This document shows positions 55,281 to 63,451 of a stretch of DNA of 64,000 nt, in pieces. A program made the translations under genes and the position numbers. The stretch is from Pseudooceanicola sediminis (lineage in GTDB: Bacteria; Pseudomonadota; Alphaproteobacteria; Rhodobacterales; Rhodobacteraceae), in assembly GCF_003575965.1 (NCBI RefSeq), contig NZ_QWJJ01000004.1:186001-250000 (forward strand), written 5' to 3'. Each line of letters begins with the position of its first letter. Position 1 is the stretch's first letter. Under the pieces are notes generated by a model. It was not told where the DNA came from and searched no databases. It worked only from the letters and a program-made list of their open reading frames with translations.

Positions 55281-55336
55281 AATATCCTCGGGGGTGAATT
55301 GCGCGTCCCGCGCAAGAGGGGGCAGACAGCCCCCTC
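55281..55336 (+). repeat. Two-hairpin intergenic repeat, copy 3
   Basis: Leader AAATATCCTCGGGGG, variable hairpin TTGCGCG-tcc-CGCGCAA (55299-55315) and constant hairpin GAGGGGGC-agaca-GCCCCCTC (55316-55336). It lies in the 112 bp between cysS and cimA, inside the presumed cysS-cimA transcript, and could act as terminator or attenuator. Confidence 0.7.
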
Positions 55337-55355
55337 TCACCACTCTCAAGTCGCG

Positions 55356-56792
55356 TCATGCCAGCCCCTCCAGCCTGGCCACATCAAAGTCCGGCCCCGC
55401 CAGCAGCTCGACCCCGGCCTTCGACATCCGCACCTCGACACCCGCCGCGATCAGACCCGCCTTGAGGGCATCGACACGAGAGAAATCCTTGCTCTCCATC
55501 GCCTCGGCCCGTGCCTCGCTCAAGGCGATCTGCAGCGCCGAAAGATCCACATCCGGCGACGTCGCCCAAGATCCCAGATCTGGAAGAAGAAGACCGAGAA
55601 GGTTGGCACTTGCTACGAACTCGGCCTCGATATCGTGCGCAGTTCGGGCAAGATCGGGAACCTGATGCTCCTCCCAATATTGATGTTGCTTCAACTCATC
55701 CGCCATGGTCCGCAGCCAATAAAGCGCTTTGGATGTGTTCAGATCATCCCCGAGGTCACGAAGCATAAGCGCGCTCGGCTCCGCCGCAGCAACACCTGTC
55801 AGCAGGCCACGCCACTTCCGCAACGTCGCCTCTGCCTCGGCACGCTTCTTCTCGGTCCAGTCCATCGGCTTGCCGTAATGCGTGCCCAGGAACACCATCC
55901 GGATCACCTCTCCCGGCACGCCCTGATCCAGCAGATCGCGCACGGTAAAGAAGTTGCCCAGCGACTTGGACATCTTCTTGCCCTCGACCTGCAGCATCTC
56001 GTTATGCAGCCAGTATTTCGCAAATTCCCCCTCGGGGTGCGCACAGCAGCTCTGGGCGACCTCGTTCTCGTGGTGGGGAAATTGCAGGTCGATCCCGCCG
56101 CCGTGAATATCGAAACTCTCGCCCAACAGCTCATAGCTCATGGCCGAGCATTCGATATGCCAGCCGGGACGCCCCCGCCCCCAGGGGCTGTCCCAACCGG
56201 GCAGCTCATCTGACGAGGGTTTCCACAGCACGAAATCCATCGGATCACGCTTGTAGGGCGCCACCTCGACCCGCGCACCGGCGATCATGTCCTCGACAGT
56301 GCGCCCCGACAGTGCGCCGTAATCTGCATAAGAGCCGACGGAAAACAACACGTGCCCCTCGGCCGCATAGGCATGGCCCCCTGCGATCAGACGCTCGATC
56401 ATCGCGACCATCTGCGGGATGAACTCGGTCGCGCGCGGCTCCATATCCGGGCGCAGCGTGCCAAGCGCCTCCATGTCGGCATGATACCAGCCGATCGTCT
56501 CGTCCGTGATCTCGCGGATTGAACGGCCGTCCCGCGCCGCGCGCGCGTTGATCTTGTCGTCGACGTCGGTAAAGTTGCGGACGTAAGTTACCTTGCCCCA
56601 ACCATTTTCTTTCGCCGCGTGGCGCAGCAAACGGTACAGCACATCGAACACCACCACTGGCCGGGCATTGCCCAGATGCGCGCGATCATAGACGGTCGGG
56701 CCGCAGACATACATGCGCACATCCCGTTTATCGAGCGGGACAAAGGTTTCCTTCGTCCGGGTGCGCGAATTGTGCAGCTTGATCTCGACCAT
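55356..56792 (-). CDS. cysS: Cysteine--tRNA ligase
   Basis: Charges tRNA-Cys in the cytoplasm. 478 residues. [15 protein letters not shown] holds the HxGH variant [12 protein letters not shown] the KMSKS loop, and zinc ligands are C in YVCGP, C in HIECSAM and H/E in HHENE. The ATG at 56792 follows GAGGAACG. cimA follows downstream on the same strand, 112 bp away. There is no sign of frameshift or fusion; an anticodon-binding DALR domain ends the protein ([11 protein letters not shown]...). Confidence 0.97.
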   Translation of the reverse strand: MVEIKLHNSRTRTKETFVPLDKRDVRMYVCGPTVYDRAHLGNARPVVVFDVLYRLLRHAAKENGWGKVTYVRNFTDVDDKINARAARDGRSIREITDETIGWYHADMEALGTLRPDMEPRATEFIPQMVAMIERLIAGGHAYAAEGHVLFSVGSYADYGALSGRTVEDMIAGARVEVAPYKRDPMDFVLWKPSSDELPGWDSPWGRGRPGWHIECSAMSYELLGESFDIHGGGIDLQFPHHENEVAQSCCAHPEGEFAKYWLHNEMLQVEGKKMSKSLGNFFTVRDLLDQGVPGEVIRMVFLGTHYGKPMDWTEKKRAEAEATLRKWRGLLTGVAAAEPSALMLRDLGDDLNTSKALYWLRTMADELKQHQYWEEHQVPDLARTAHDIEAEFVASANLLGLLLPDLGSWATSPDVDLSALQIALSEARAEAMESKDFSRVDALKAGLIAAGVEVRMSKAGVELLAGPDFDVARLEGLA

Positions 56793-57027
56793 CTCACGTT
56801 CCTCTCGGTCATGCCTGACAGGCAAGCGGGTGCGCAGGCGGCTTAGCAGGATCGTTGGAAGTTGGAAACGAAGAAGCCGCCCGCGAGGTTATCTCAGCAG
56901 GGAATAATGCAACGGGGAATGATGCAGGCTTTCCGGTTCATGCCCCGTGGATAAAGCGGCGCCGGGAATTTGCCAAGCGTTCTTTGCGCGCCCGCCCCTG
57001 CCCTGGCGCATCGGCCGCTGCGATGGG

Positions 57028-57792
57028 TCACAGTCGGCCCACAGCAACAGCCCGCGCCCAATCCTCGCGCCCGTTGGAGCGGGCGCGTGCGACCATGTCA
57101 CGGGTATCGTAGAGCACGTGATGATGCGCCACATGCCACCCCGCCCCGTCCCGCGACACCAGCGCCCAGGTCGCCGCCGGGGTGCGCGTTTCGACCTTGT
57201 GCGGCACCGGGGTCGTGTCGTCATAGGCCGGGCATCCGACCGAGCCTGGATTCAGCAACACCTGGCCCCCGGGCAGATGCCAAAGCGTCGGCAGATGCGT
57301 ATGGGCACACAATAGCAACGACGCTGTCACCCCGCGCGCCCATTCCGCAACCTCCTCGATCCCGCGCGGCAGCAGGTTGCCTGCGGCATCGACCCGATGT
57401 GTCCAATAGACATCATCCGCCAGCGGTGTCGCATGGCAGGCCCAGACATCGCCGAAATCCAGCACCTCGGGAAGCTCCGCCACCCACGCAAGCGCAGCCG
57501 CGTCCAGGGCATCGAAGGCGACCTGGTCAGAGGGCCCCATCCGGGCGCGGTCCTGCTCCAGCAAATAGCGGTCGTGGTTCCCACGCAGGCAATATGCCGG
57601 CAGGCCGAGCAGGTGCGCCGCCGTCCCGGCCGGGTCCAAAGGGCCTGAAAAATGGTCACCCAGCACCAGGACGGACGACACGCGATACCGCGCAATGTCA
57701 TCCAGAACAGCCCGCAACGCACTGGAATTGCCGTGAATATCAGCCAGAACCGCAAAGCGGGCAGGAAGCGGAGGGGCAACGCGTGTTTTCAT
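57028..57792 (-). CDS. Metallophosphoesterase (YfcE/DUF-type)
   Basis: A 254-residue calcineurin-like phosphoesterase. Metal motifs: FAVLADIHGNSSAL (DxH), VLVLGDHFSG (GDH), LRGNHDRYL (GNHD), CHATPLADD, and LCAHTHLPTLW (HTH). All two-metal ligands appear intact, so it should be active; the substrate is unknown, but such enzymes act on phosphodiesters or on Ap4A/nucleotides. The ATG at 57792 is preceded by TGTTATC only, no strong ribosome site. It is divergent from the following gene. Confidence 0.88.
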   Translation of the reverse strand: MKTRVAPPLPARFAVLADIHGNSSALRAVLDDIARYRVSSVLVLGDHFSGPLDPAGTAAHLLGLPAYCLRGNHDRYLLEQDRARMGPSDQVAFDALDAAALAWVAELPEVLDFGDVWACHATPLADDVYWTHRVDAAGNLLPRGIEEVAEWARGVTASLLLCAHTHLPTLWHLPGGQVLLNPGSVGCPAYDDTTPVPHKVETRTPAATWALVSRDGAGWHVAHHHVLYDTRDMVARARSNGREDWARAVAVGRL

Positions 57793-57911
57793 GATAACAG
57801 CGTGGCGTTGCCACAGCACGGCTGGCAAGCGGAAAATCCTTGCGCTGGCAGGCATATTGCTGGACCGTCCCTGCGACCGATTGCGACGATCTGTGAAGAA
57901 GGAGGCATCAC

Positions 57912-58736
57912 ATGCATGATCCCGGCCCCGCGTTTCGCGCGTTGCACCAGCCCGGAACACCCTTTGTCCTTGCCAATGCCTGGGATATCGGCTCGGCCAG
58001 GATGCTGGCCGCCCTGGGGGCCCAGGCCATTGGCACATCCTCTGCCGCCTTCGCCTTTACGCTCGGCAAACCCGACGGGCAGGTCACGCGGGACGAAGCA
58101 CTGGCGCACGCCGAAAGCATCGTTGCGGCTACGGAGCTTCCCGTCTCGGGTGATTTCGAAAACGGCTATGGCGACGATCCCGATACGGTGGCCGAAACTG
58201 TCCGGCTTGCCTGCGAGGCCGGTCTGGCGGGACTCTCGATAGAGGATACGCTGTCCGGCGCGACCGGATCCTATGAGCGCGACCTGGCGGTTGAACGCAT
58301 CCGCGCAGCGGCGTCCGCCGCGCGTTCGCTTCCCCGTGATTTCATGCTGGTGGCCCGCGCCGATGGTGTCATGCTCGACACCTATGATATCGAGGAAGCA
58401 CTGGCGCGCCTGGCCGGGTTCGAAGAGGCGGGGGCAGATTGCCTCTACGTGCCCGCGCCCCCCAGTTTTGAAGACCTGCAACGCATCTGTGAGAGTACCA
58501 CTCTGCCGGTCAACGCACTGACCGTCGGGACGCTGGCGAGCTATACGCTTGAGGATTTTGCCCGCATCGGCGTGGCACGGATCTCGCTCGGCTCGTCTCT
58601 GGCGCGTGTGACACATCGTGCCATCATCGACGCCATGAGCGAGGTGTTCGAAGATGGCAGTTTCTCGCGTCTGAAAAAATCCGTTTCGGGCGGCGAAATC
58701 GACCAGATGCTGATCGCGGGTGCCACCAAGGCCTGA
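57912..58736 (+). CDS. Isocitrate lyase/PEP mutase family protein
   Basis: A 274-residue TIM-barrel protein of the PEP mutase/isocitrate lyase superfamily. Features: FVLANAWDIGSARMLAALGAQAIGTSSAAFAF, metal site DFENGYGDDPDTVAETV, and GLSIEDT. It lacks the KKCGH active-site loop of isocitrate lyase; members with this sequence are usually 2,3-dimethylmalate-, oxaloacetate- or carboxyphosphonoenolpyruvate-type C-C lyases or decarboxylases, so the reaction is not certain. The ATG follows GGAGGCATCAC. Terminated at 58773. Confidence 0.87.
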   Translation: MHDPGPAFRALHQPGTPFVLANAWDIGSARMLAALGAQAIGTSSAAFAFTLGKPDGQVTRDEALAHAESIVAATELPVSGDFENGYGDDPDTVAETVRLACEAGLAGLSIEDTLSGATGSYERDLAVERIRAAASAARSLPRDFMLVARADGVMLDTYDIEEALARLAGFEEAGADCLYVPAPPSFEDLQRICESTTLPVNALTVGTLASYTLEDFARIGVARISLGSSLARVTHRAIIDAMSEVFEDGSFSRLKKSVSGGEIDQMLIAGATKA

Positions 58737-58772
58737 GGCCCGGCCGCGACATTTCCATGGCTCCGCAGACAG

Positions 58773-58801
58773 AACGGGCGCGCCAATGGCACGCCCGTTT
58801 T
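58773..58801. terminator. Terminator between the PEP-mutase-like gene and ppiA
   Basis: Stem ACGGGCG-c-GCC with GGC-a-CGCCCGT (58774-58798, one mismatch), loop AAT, then TTTT. It serves the convergent genes. Confidence 0.7.
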
Positions 58802-58835
58802 CGTTTTCCCAGCGAACCGGCTTAGCCGGTCACGA

Positions 58836-59396
58836 TTACTCGGTCACAGTGACTTTCGTCATGACATCGGGCGCACCGATGACTGCGCCGTTGGCACCTT
58901 CGCCACGTTTGATCTGATCGACCACATCCATACCGTCAGTCACCTCTCCGACGACCGTATACTGGCCATTCAGGAAATCACCGGGGGCGAACATGATGAA
59001 GAACTGCGAATTCGCCGAATCCGGGCTTTGCGACCGGGCCATGCCGACCGTACCGCGCTGAAACGGCTTGTCCGAAAATTCAGCGGCGATGTCGGGCAGG
59101 TCGCTGCCCCCACGGCCTGCCATGCTCATGTCGCCGCCGGTCTTGCCGTACTGAACGTCACCGGTTTGCGCCATGAAGCCATCGATCACGCGGTGAAACA
59201 CCACGCCATCATAAGCGCCCTGTTCGGCAAGAGTGGTGATCTGGGCGACATGTTTGGGCGCGACATCATCGAACAAATCGACGTGGACGGTGCCGTTGGC
59301 GGCACCCTCGACCTCAATGTCCAGACCGGTCGCGCCCGCCTGCCCTGCCAATGCGGCAAAGCCTGCGGTCGCCAGTGCGGTTGCCAGCTTACGCAT
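58836..59396 (-). CDS. Periplasmic peptidyl-prolyl cis-trans isomerase (cyclophilin)
   Basis: A 186-residue cyclophilin with a signal peptide (residues 1-22, GQAGA/TGLD), so it is probably periplasmic, where it assists folding of exported proteins. Catalytic features: [15 protein letters not shown] (R and F), [10 protein letters not shown] (Q, F), [11 protein letters not shown]. The ATG at 59396 lies inside the stop of the upstream cyclophilin (8-bp overlap), indicating translational coupling. It is paralogous to that gene. Confidence 0.93.
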   Translation of the reverse strand: MRKLATALATAGFAALAGQAGATGLDIEVEGAANGTVHVDLFDDVAPKHVAQITTLAEQGAYDGVVFHRVIDGFMAQTGDVQYGKTGGDMSMAGRGGSDLPDIAAEFSDKPFQRGTVGMARSQSPDSANSQFFIMFAPGDFLNGQYTVVGEVTDGMDVVDQIKRGEGANGAVIGAPDVMTKVTVTE

Positions 59397-59895
59397 CTGC
59401 CGCAACCTTGACCGAAATCATCACGTCGGGCTGCGCAGGCGGCTCGCCACGGGTGATGGCATCGACATGCTCCATGCCTTCGATGACACGGCCGTAGACG
59501 GTATACTGACCGTTCAGAAAGCTGTTGTCCTTGAAGTTGATGAAGAATTGCGAATTTGCCGAGTTCGGGTTCTGGCTGCGCGCCGCGCCCAGGGTGCCGC
59601 GCTCGTGCGGCAGCTTGGAGAATTCGGCCGGAAGGTCGGGCAGATCAGACGACCCTGTACCGGCCATGCGCAGGTTGAAATCGCCGGTCGAATTGCCATG
59701 CGCAACGTCACCCGTCTGCGCCATGAACCCGTCGATCACGCGGTGGAACACCACCCCGTCATAAGAGCCGGCGCGCGCCAGCTCCTTCATCCGTTCGGCG
59801 TGCTTGGGGGCGACGTCCGCCAGCAGCTCGATCACGACGGTACCGCCCTTGAGCTCCATCAGGATGGTGTTTTCGGGATCCTTGATTTCGGCCAT
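59389..59895 (-). CDS. Cytoplasmic peptidyl-prolyl cis-trans isomerase (cyclophilin B type)
   Basis: A 168-residue cyclophilin without signal peptide. Catalytic features: [44 protein letters not shown]. The ATG at 59895 has AAGGAGAG eight bases before it. It is divergent from pgk (126 bp) and overlaps the periplasmic cyclophilin by 8 bp. The long frame open across this region on the same strand, up to 61962, is antisense to pgk and not a gene. Confidence 0.94.
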   Translation of the reverse strand: MAEIKDPENTILMELKGGTVVIELLADVAPKHAERMKELARAGSYDGVVFHRVIDGFMAQTGDVAHGNSTGDFNLRMAGTGSSDLPDLPAEFSKLPHERGTLGAARSQNPNSANSQFFINFKDNSFLNGQYTVYGRVIEGMEHVDAITRGEPPAQPDVMISVKVAADA

Positions 59896-60021
59896 TTGTC
59901 TCTCCTTACTCATGTTTGCGCCAGCAATAGGGATATGCAGGGCAATTGCCAAGTAACCCGTGTTGACCGGAGGGCGCGAAGCCGCCAGAACTTGGGGCAA
60001 CTGACACAAGGAGTGGGACGC

Positions 60022-61191
60022 ATGGGCTGGAAAACGCTGGACGACATGGAACTTGACGGCAAACGGGTGCTGACCCGCGTGGATATCAACGTTCCTGTCG
60101 AGGATGGCAAAGTCACCGACGCCACCCGGATCGAGCGAATCGTGCCGAGCGTGCAGTACATCCTGGAACAAGGCGGCAAGGTTCTGATGCTGGCGCACTT
60201 CGGCCGCCCGAAAGGCAAGGTCGTGCCCGAGATGAGCCTGCAAGTGGTGCTGCCCGCCCTGGAGCAGGCACTCGGTCAGAAGGTCGCCTTTGCCGAAGAC
60301 CTGGAGGCCGCAGAGGGGCTGGAACAGGACATTATCCTGCTGGAAAACATTCGCTTTTGGCCGGGCGAGGAAAAGAACGATGCAGAATTCGCCAAAAGGC
60401 TCGCCAGCCTGGGCGATGTCTACTGCAACGACGCGTTTTCCGCAGCTCACCGTGCTCATGCCAGCACCGAGGCGCTGGCGCGCGAGCTGCCGGCCTGCGC
60501 CGGTCGGCTGATGCAGGCCGAACTGGAAGCCCTGGAAACCGCGCTCGGGGATCCGGTGCGACCCGTGATCGCGGTCGTCGGCGGGGCAAAGGTTTCGAGC
60601 AAGCTGGAGCTGCTGGGCAACCTTGTCTGCAAGGTCGACCGGCTGGTGATCGGCGGCGGCATGGCCAACACGTTCCTGGCGGCGCAGGGTATCGACGTCG
60701 GGAAATCGCTGGCCGAACATGACATGACGGAAACGGCGAAGCAGATCCAGATGAAGGCGCTGGATGTCGGCTGCGAAATCATCCTGCCCGCCGATGTCGT
60801 CGTCGCCCGCGAGTTCAAGGCCAATGCCGAGAGCGAGACCGTTCCGGCGACGCAATGTCCGGCGGATGCGATGATTCTGGACGCGGGGCCGGACAGTGTG
60901 CTGCGTCTGACGGCCGCGTTCGAAGCCTCCAAGACCTTGATCTGGAACGGTCCCCTGGGCGCCTTCGAGATCGAGCCGTTCAACGCCGCGACGGATGCGG
61001 CGGCACTGAAGGCAGCCGAGCTGACGAAGGCCGGCAAGCTGGTGTCGGTTGCAGGTGGCGGTGATACGGTGGCGGCGCTGAATGCCAGCGGCGCGGCCGA
61101 AAGCTTCAGCTATATCTCGACCGCAGGGGGCGCGTTCCTGGAGTGGATGGAGGGCAAGACCCTGCCCGGCGTTGCCGCTCTGGGGGGCTGA
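60022..61191 (+). CDS. pgk: Phosphoglycerate kinase
   Basis: Interconverts 1,3-bisphosphoglycerate and 3-phosphoglycerate with ADP/ATP, cytoplasmic. 389 residues. [12 protein letters not shown] is the family's DFNVP region with Ile in place of Phe; [29 protein letters not shown] and the phosphate-binding GGGDTVAAL follow. The ATG at 60022 has AAGGAG eight bases before it; a longer frame reaches far upstream and overlaps ppi genes antisense. fba follows on the same strand. Confidence 0.96.
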   Translation: MGWKTLDDMELDGKRVLTRVDINVPVEDGKVTDATRIERIVPSVQYILEQGGKVLMLAHFGRPKGKVVPEMSLQVVLPALEQALGQKVAFAEDLEAAEGLEQDIILLENIRFWPGEEKNDAEFAKRLASLGDVYCNDAFSAAHRAHASTEALARELPACAGRLMQAELEALETALGDPVRPVIAVVGGAKVSSKLELLGNLVCKVDRLVIGGGMANTFLAAQGIDVGKSLAEHDMTETAKQIQMKALDVGCEIILPADVVVAREFKANAESETVPATQCPADAMILDAGPDSVLRLTAAFEASKTLIWNGPLGAFEIEPFNAATDAAALKAAELTKAGKLVSVAGGGDTVAALNASGAAESFSYISTAGGAFLEWMEGKTLPGVAALGG

Positions 61192-61221
61192 AACACGCAG
61201 CCATCGCGGGATCTGCCCTCC

Positions 61222-61232
61222 GTTAGCGCAAC
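61222..61232. promoter_or_regulatory. CceR-type operator half-palindrome upstream of fba
   Basis: GTTAGCGCAAC, near the core of the perfect palindrome at 15635, 98 bp before the fba start and 30 bp after the pgk stop. A weaker related stretch, ATTGCGCTGTCG, lies at 61247. Confidence 0.5.
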
Positions 61233-61329
61233 CTGAATTGCATGAAATTGCGCTGTCGCTTAGACATGGGGAAAAGGTCGCGGAGGCGCTGCGGCCTGCA
61301 ACCAACCCCATTACTTCAGGCGATTGCAA

Positions 61330-62253
61330 ATGACGGAAACGACCCAGGCCGAATTGGTACGTGCCGACGCAGCCATGGCAGAACAGATGCGCAGCGGCGA
61401 CGGTTTCATCGCGGCGCTTGACCAGAGCGGCGGCTCGACTCCAAAGGCGCTCAAGCTGTATGGCATTGAAGAGGATGCCTATTCCTCGGATGCCGAGATG
61501 TTTTCGCTGATGCACCAGATGCGGGCGCGGATCATCAAGAGCCCGGCCTTCAACGGTGAAAAGGTCATCGGCGCGATCCTGTTCGAGCGGACCATGGACG
61601 GCGACATCGACGGAGTTCCGACCGCGAAATACCTGTGGGAAGAAACCCACGTCGTGCCTTTTCTGAAGGTCGACAAGGGGCTGGACGACGCGGCGGATGG
61701 TGTGAAGCTGATGAAACCGATGCCGGACCTGGATGCCCTGTGCCAGCGCGCGGTGTCCAAGGGAATCTTCGGGACCAAGATGCGCAGCGTCGTGGATGCG
61801 GCGAACCCGGTCGGCATCAAGAAGATCGTCGATCAGCAGTTCGAGGTCGGGATGCAGATCCTGAGCCATGGTCTGATGCCGATCCTGGAACCCGAAGTGA
61901 CCATCACCATTGCCGACAAGGCCGAAGCCGAGGACCTGCTGCGCGACGAGATCCTGGCGCATCTGGACGCCCTGCCCGCCGGTGTCGAAGTGATGCTGAA
62001 GCTGTCAATCCCGGAAAAGGTGAACCAGTACAAGGCGTTAATCGACCATCCCGCGGTGATGAAGGTGGTGGCGCTGTCGGGCGGATACGAGCGGCAGGAT
62101 GCCAATGCGCGCCTGTCAAAACAGACGGGCATGATCGCCAGCTTCTCGCGTGCGCTGACCGAGGGGCTGTCCGCCCAGCAGGCGGATGCGGAGTTCGATG
62201 CGACCCTGGCCGAAACCATCGACGGCATTTACCAGGCATCTGTCGCGGGCTGA
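61330..62253 (+). CDS. Class I fructose-bisphosphate aldolase
   Basis: Splits fructose-1,6-bisphosphate to triose phosphates by a Schiff-base lysine, without metal. 307 residues, of the bacterial/vertebrate-like class I family. Features: [44 protein letters not shown] (Lys region), and [27 protein letters not shown]. The ATG at 61330 has no good ribosome site (CAGGCGATTGCAA); a TTG at 61324 is possible. It follows pgk by 138 bp and has its own operator-like sequence. Confidence 0.9.
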   Translation: MTETTQAELVRADAAMAEQMRSGDGFIAALDQSGGSTPKALKLYGIEEDAYSSDAEMFSLMHQMRARIIKSPAFNGEKVIGAILFERTMDGDIDGVPTAKYLWEETHVVPFLKVDKGLDDAADGVKLMKPMPDLDALCQRAVSKGIFGTKMRSVVDAANPVGIKKIVDQQFEVGMQILSHGLMPILEPEVTITIADKAEAEDLLRDEILAHLDALPAGVEVMLKLSIPEKVNQYKALIDHPAVMKVVALSGGYERQDANARLSKQTGMIASFSRALTEGLSAQQADAEFDATLAETIDGIYQASVAG

Positions 62254-62276
62254 GAGCTGCGATCATCGTCGTGTGG

Positions 62277-62301
62277 AAAGGGGCGTTTTGCGCCCCTTTT
62301 T
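62277..62301 (+). terminator. Rho-independent terminator of fba
   Basis: AAAGGGGCG (62277-62285) and CGCCCCTTT (62291-62299) with loop TTTTG, then T residues: 9-bp perfect stem. Confidence 0.85.
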
Positions 62302-62405
62302 GCTTGTCTGAAAATATGGGATTCCCTTGGCGAATCGCTTGTGGCATGGTGGCCGCGTAACGCCCGTCAGAGGCGCAGGCCCAGATGTGGGCTATGAGGC
62401 AGACC

Positions 62406-62705
62406 ATGATCAGTGACAGCCGCCCGCCGTTCGGGCTTTTCCTTTATTTCGCCGCCGTCCTCATGTTGGGGATGTATTTCACCTTTGCCGCCGTGCAAGG
62501 GGAATACGGGTTGTTCAAACGGGCGGTCGTGCAGGCCGACAACACCCGGCTGCAATCGCAGCTGGATGCCCTGAAGGGACAGATCTCGGTCATGGAGAAC
62601 CGCACGCGGCGGCTGTCGGATGGATACCTCGATCTGGATCTGCTGGACCAGCAGGCCCGGGACGTTCTGGGGCTGGTGCGCGGTGACGAGTTCGTCCTGC
62701 GCTGA
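62406..62705 (+). CDS. ftsB: Septum formation initiator FtsB family
   Basis: A 99-residue bitopic divisome protein: one membrane helix (residues about 9-28, LFLYFAAVLMLGMYFTFAAVQ), then a coiled coil (QADNTRLQSQLDALKGQISVMENRTRRL) and an LDLLDQQARDVLGL tail typical of FtsB/DivIC. The likely start is ATG 62406 (GAGG six bases before it); in-frame ATGs at 62385 and 62394 are alternatives. It lies between the fba terminator and pdhA on the same strand. Confidence 0.9.
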   Translation: MISDSRPPFGLFLYFAAVLMLGMYFTFAAVQGEYGLFKRAVVQADNTRLQSQLDALKGQISVMENRTRRLSDGYLDLDLLDQQARDVLGLVRGDEFVLR

Positions 62706-62762
62706 GCGGATGTCGGTATCCGCGGGCCAGACACCCGCAACCTATTGATTCAGCTAAATTCC

Positions 62763-62806
62763 AACGTCGGTATCAGGGCGGTGTCCGAGCGGTATCTGAA
62801 CGGTGT
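62763..62806 (-). repeat. Four-unit 11-bp tandem array (array D, inverted)
   Basis: Read on the minus strand the units are ACACCGTTCAG, ATACCGCTCGG, ACACCGCCCTG and ATACCGACGTT, in the same order as arrays B and C; the first unit is identical to the first unit of array C. Confidence 0.8.
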
Positions 62807-62890
62807 TTTCGCGCGCGAACCGCGTGGGTATCGGGATGGGCTGCGCTGTCAGGGCGGGGAAAAGGGGGCGCTGCCGCAGAAAGGGGAAAA

Positions 62891-62950
62891 AGGGGGCGCT
62901 GCCCCCGTCAGCCGTTGGCTGACTCCCCCGGGGTATTTTTCGCCAGATGA
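62891..62950 (-). repeat. Two-hairpin intergenic repeat, copy 2 (inverted)
   Basis: Constant hairpin GGGGGC-gct-GCCCCC (62892-62906), variable hairpin GTCAGCC-gtt-GGCTGAC (62907-62923), then CCCCCGGGGTATTTTTCGCCAGATG on the plus strand. On the minus strand it reads in the same order as copies 1 and 3 and, as in the bcp region, precedes an 11-bp array. Confidence 0.7.
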
Positions 62951-63033
62951 CAGGGAGGGGCGGCGGGCTGTTGAGGGGTCTGTCTGGGGGCGTTTGGGGC
63001 CGGGGTCGTTTGGGCGGGCGGTGCTGGGCGTGC

Positions 63034-63057
63034 GGGGCGGCGTTCGGGGCGGCGTTC
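63034..63057 (+). repeat. 12-bp tandem duplication in a G-rich block
   Basis: GGGGCGGCGTTC twice in a row. The surrounding 62955-63065 is G-rich on the plus strand with several GGGG runs. Confidence 0.5.
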
Positions 63058-63359
63058 AGGCGCAATGGCGGGACCTGCCCTGAGGGGCGGGCTCGGTCGC
63101 GCGAGGATCCCTTGGGGATGTCGGGGCGTTTCTGCGCGCGGCACGTTGCGCGTGCCGGTGGATGTCGTGGGCCTGTCGCGGGTCGGAGAAGGGGCGGTTG
63201 CCGGAAGACGGCATTTTAAAGAGTGATTGTCGTGAGACGCGAGTGGTCTATGGTAACAGTCGGAACCCGCGTCCCAGCCACGCGGAAAACCGGCACGAGC
63301 CACCACCGCCGCCGTTGCGGCAAATTCGCCCTCGCATCCGGCGGGGATCTGATGTATGA

Positions 63360-63381
63360 GATAGTTTAGTATTAAACTATC
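63360..63381. promoter_or_regulatory. 22-bp palindromic operator upstream of pdhA, shared with lpd
   Basis: GATAGTTTAG and ATTAAACTATC (one base of centre), 71 bp before the pdhA ATG. It matches the lpd operator at 32459-32480 at all but three central positions. Confidence 0.78.
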
Positions 63382-63451
63382 CTTGTTTTGCGCCACTTTG
63401 TCCCGGTCCTTCACGCAAGACCGGCGACGATTCACGGGGAGGACACCTTAT

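Larger units (their letters stand above)
62706..63451. other. Intergenic region with repeats upstream of pdhA, no gene
   Basis: 746 bp between ftsB and pdhA. It holds the 11-bp array (62763-62806), the two-hairpin repeat (62891-62950), a G-rich block with a 12-bp tandem duplication (63034-63057), and the pdhA control region with the 22-bp palindrome (63360-63381). A possible promoter pair is TTGTCG (63227) and TATGGT (63249), 16 bp apart. Confidence 0.5.

Noticed and set aside
59896-60021. CceR-type operator before pgk
   Set aside because: GTTTGCGCCAGCAAT is palindrome-like but lacks the GTTAGCGC core, so I do not count it.
59389-61962. Very long minus-strand open frame (857 codons) over pgk and fba
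   Set aside because: Only its last 168 codons are a real gene (cyclophilin). The rest is the antisense of pgk and fba, has no ribosome site or protein features and reflects GC-rich codon bias.
62955-63065. G-quadruplex control element upstream of pdhA
   Set aside because: GGGG runs occur but spacing is irregular and the whole block is G-rich from composition; no support beyond that.
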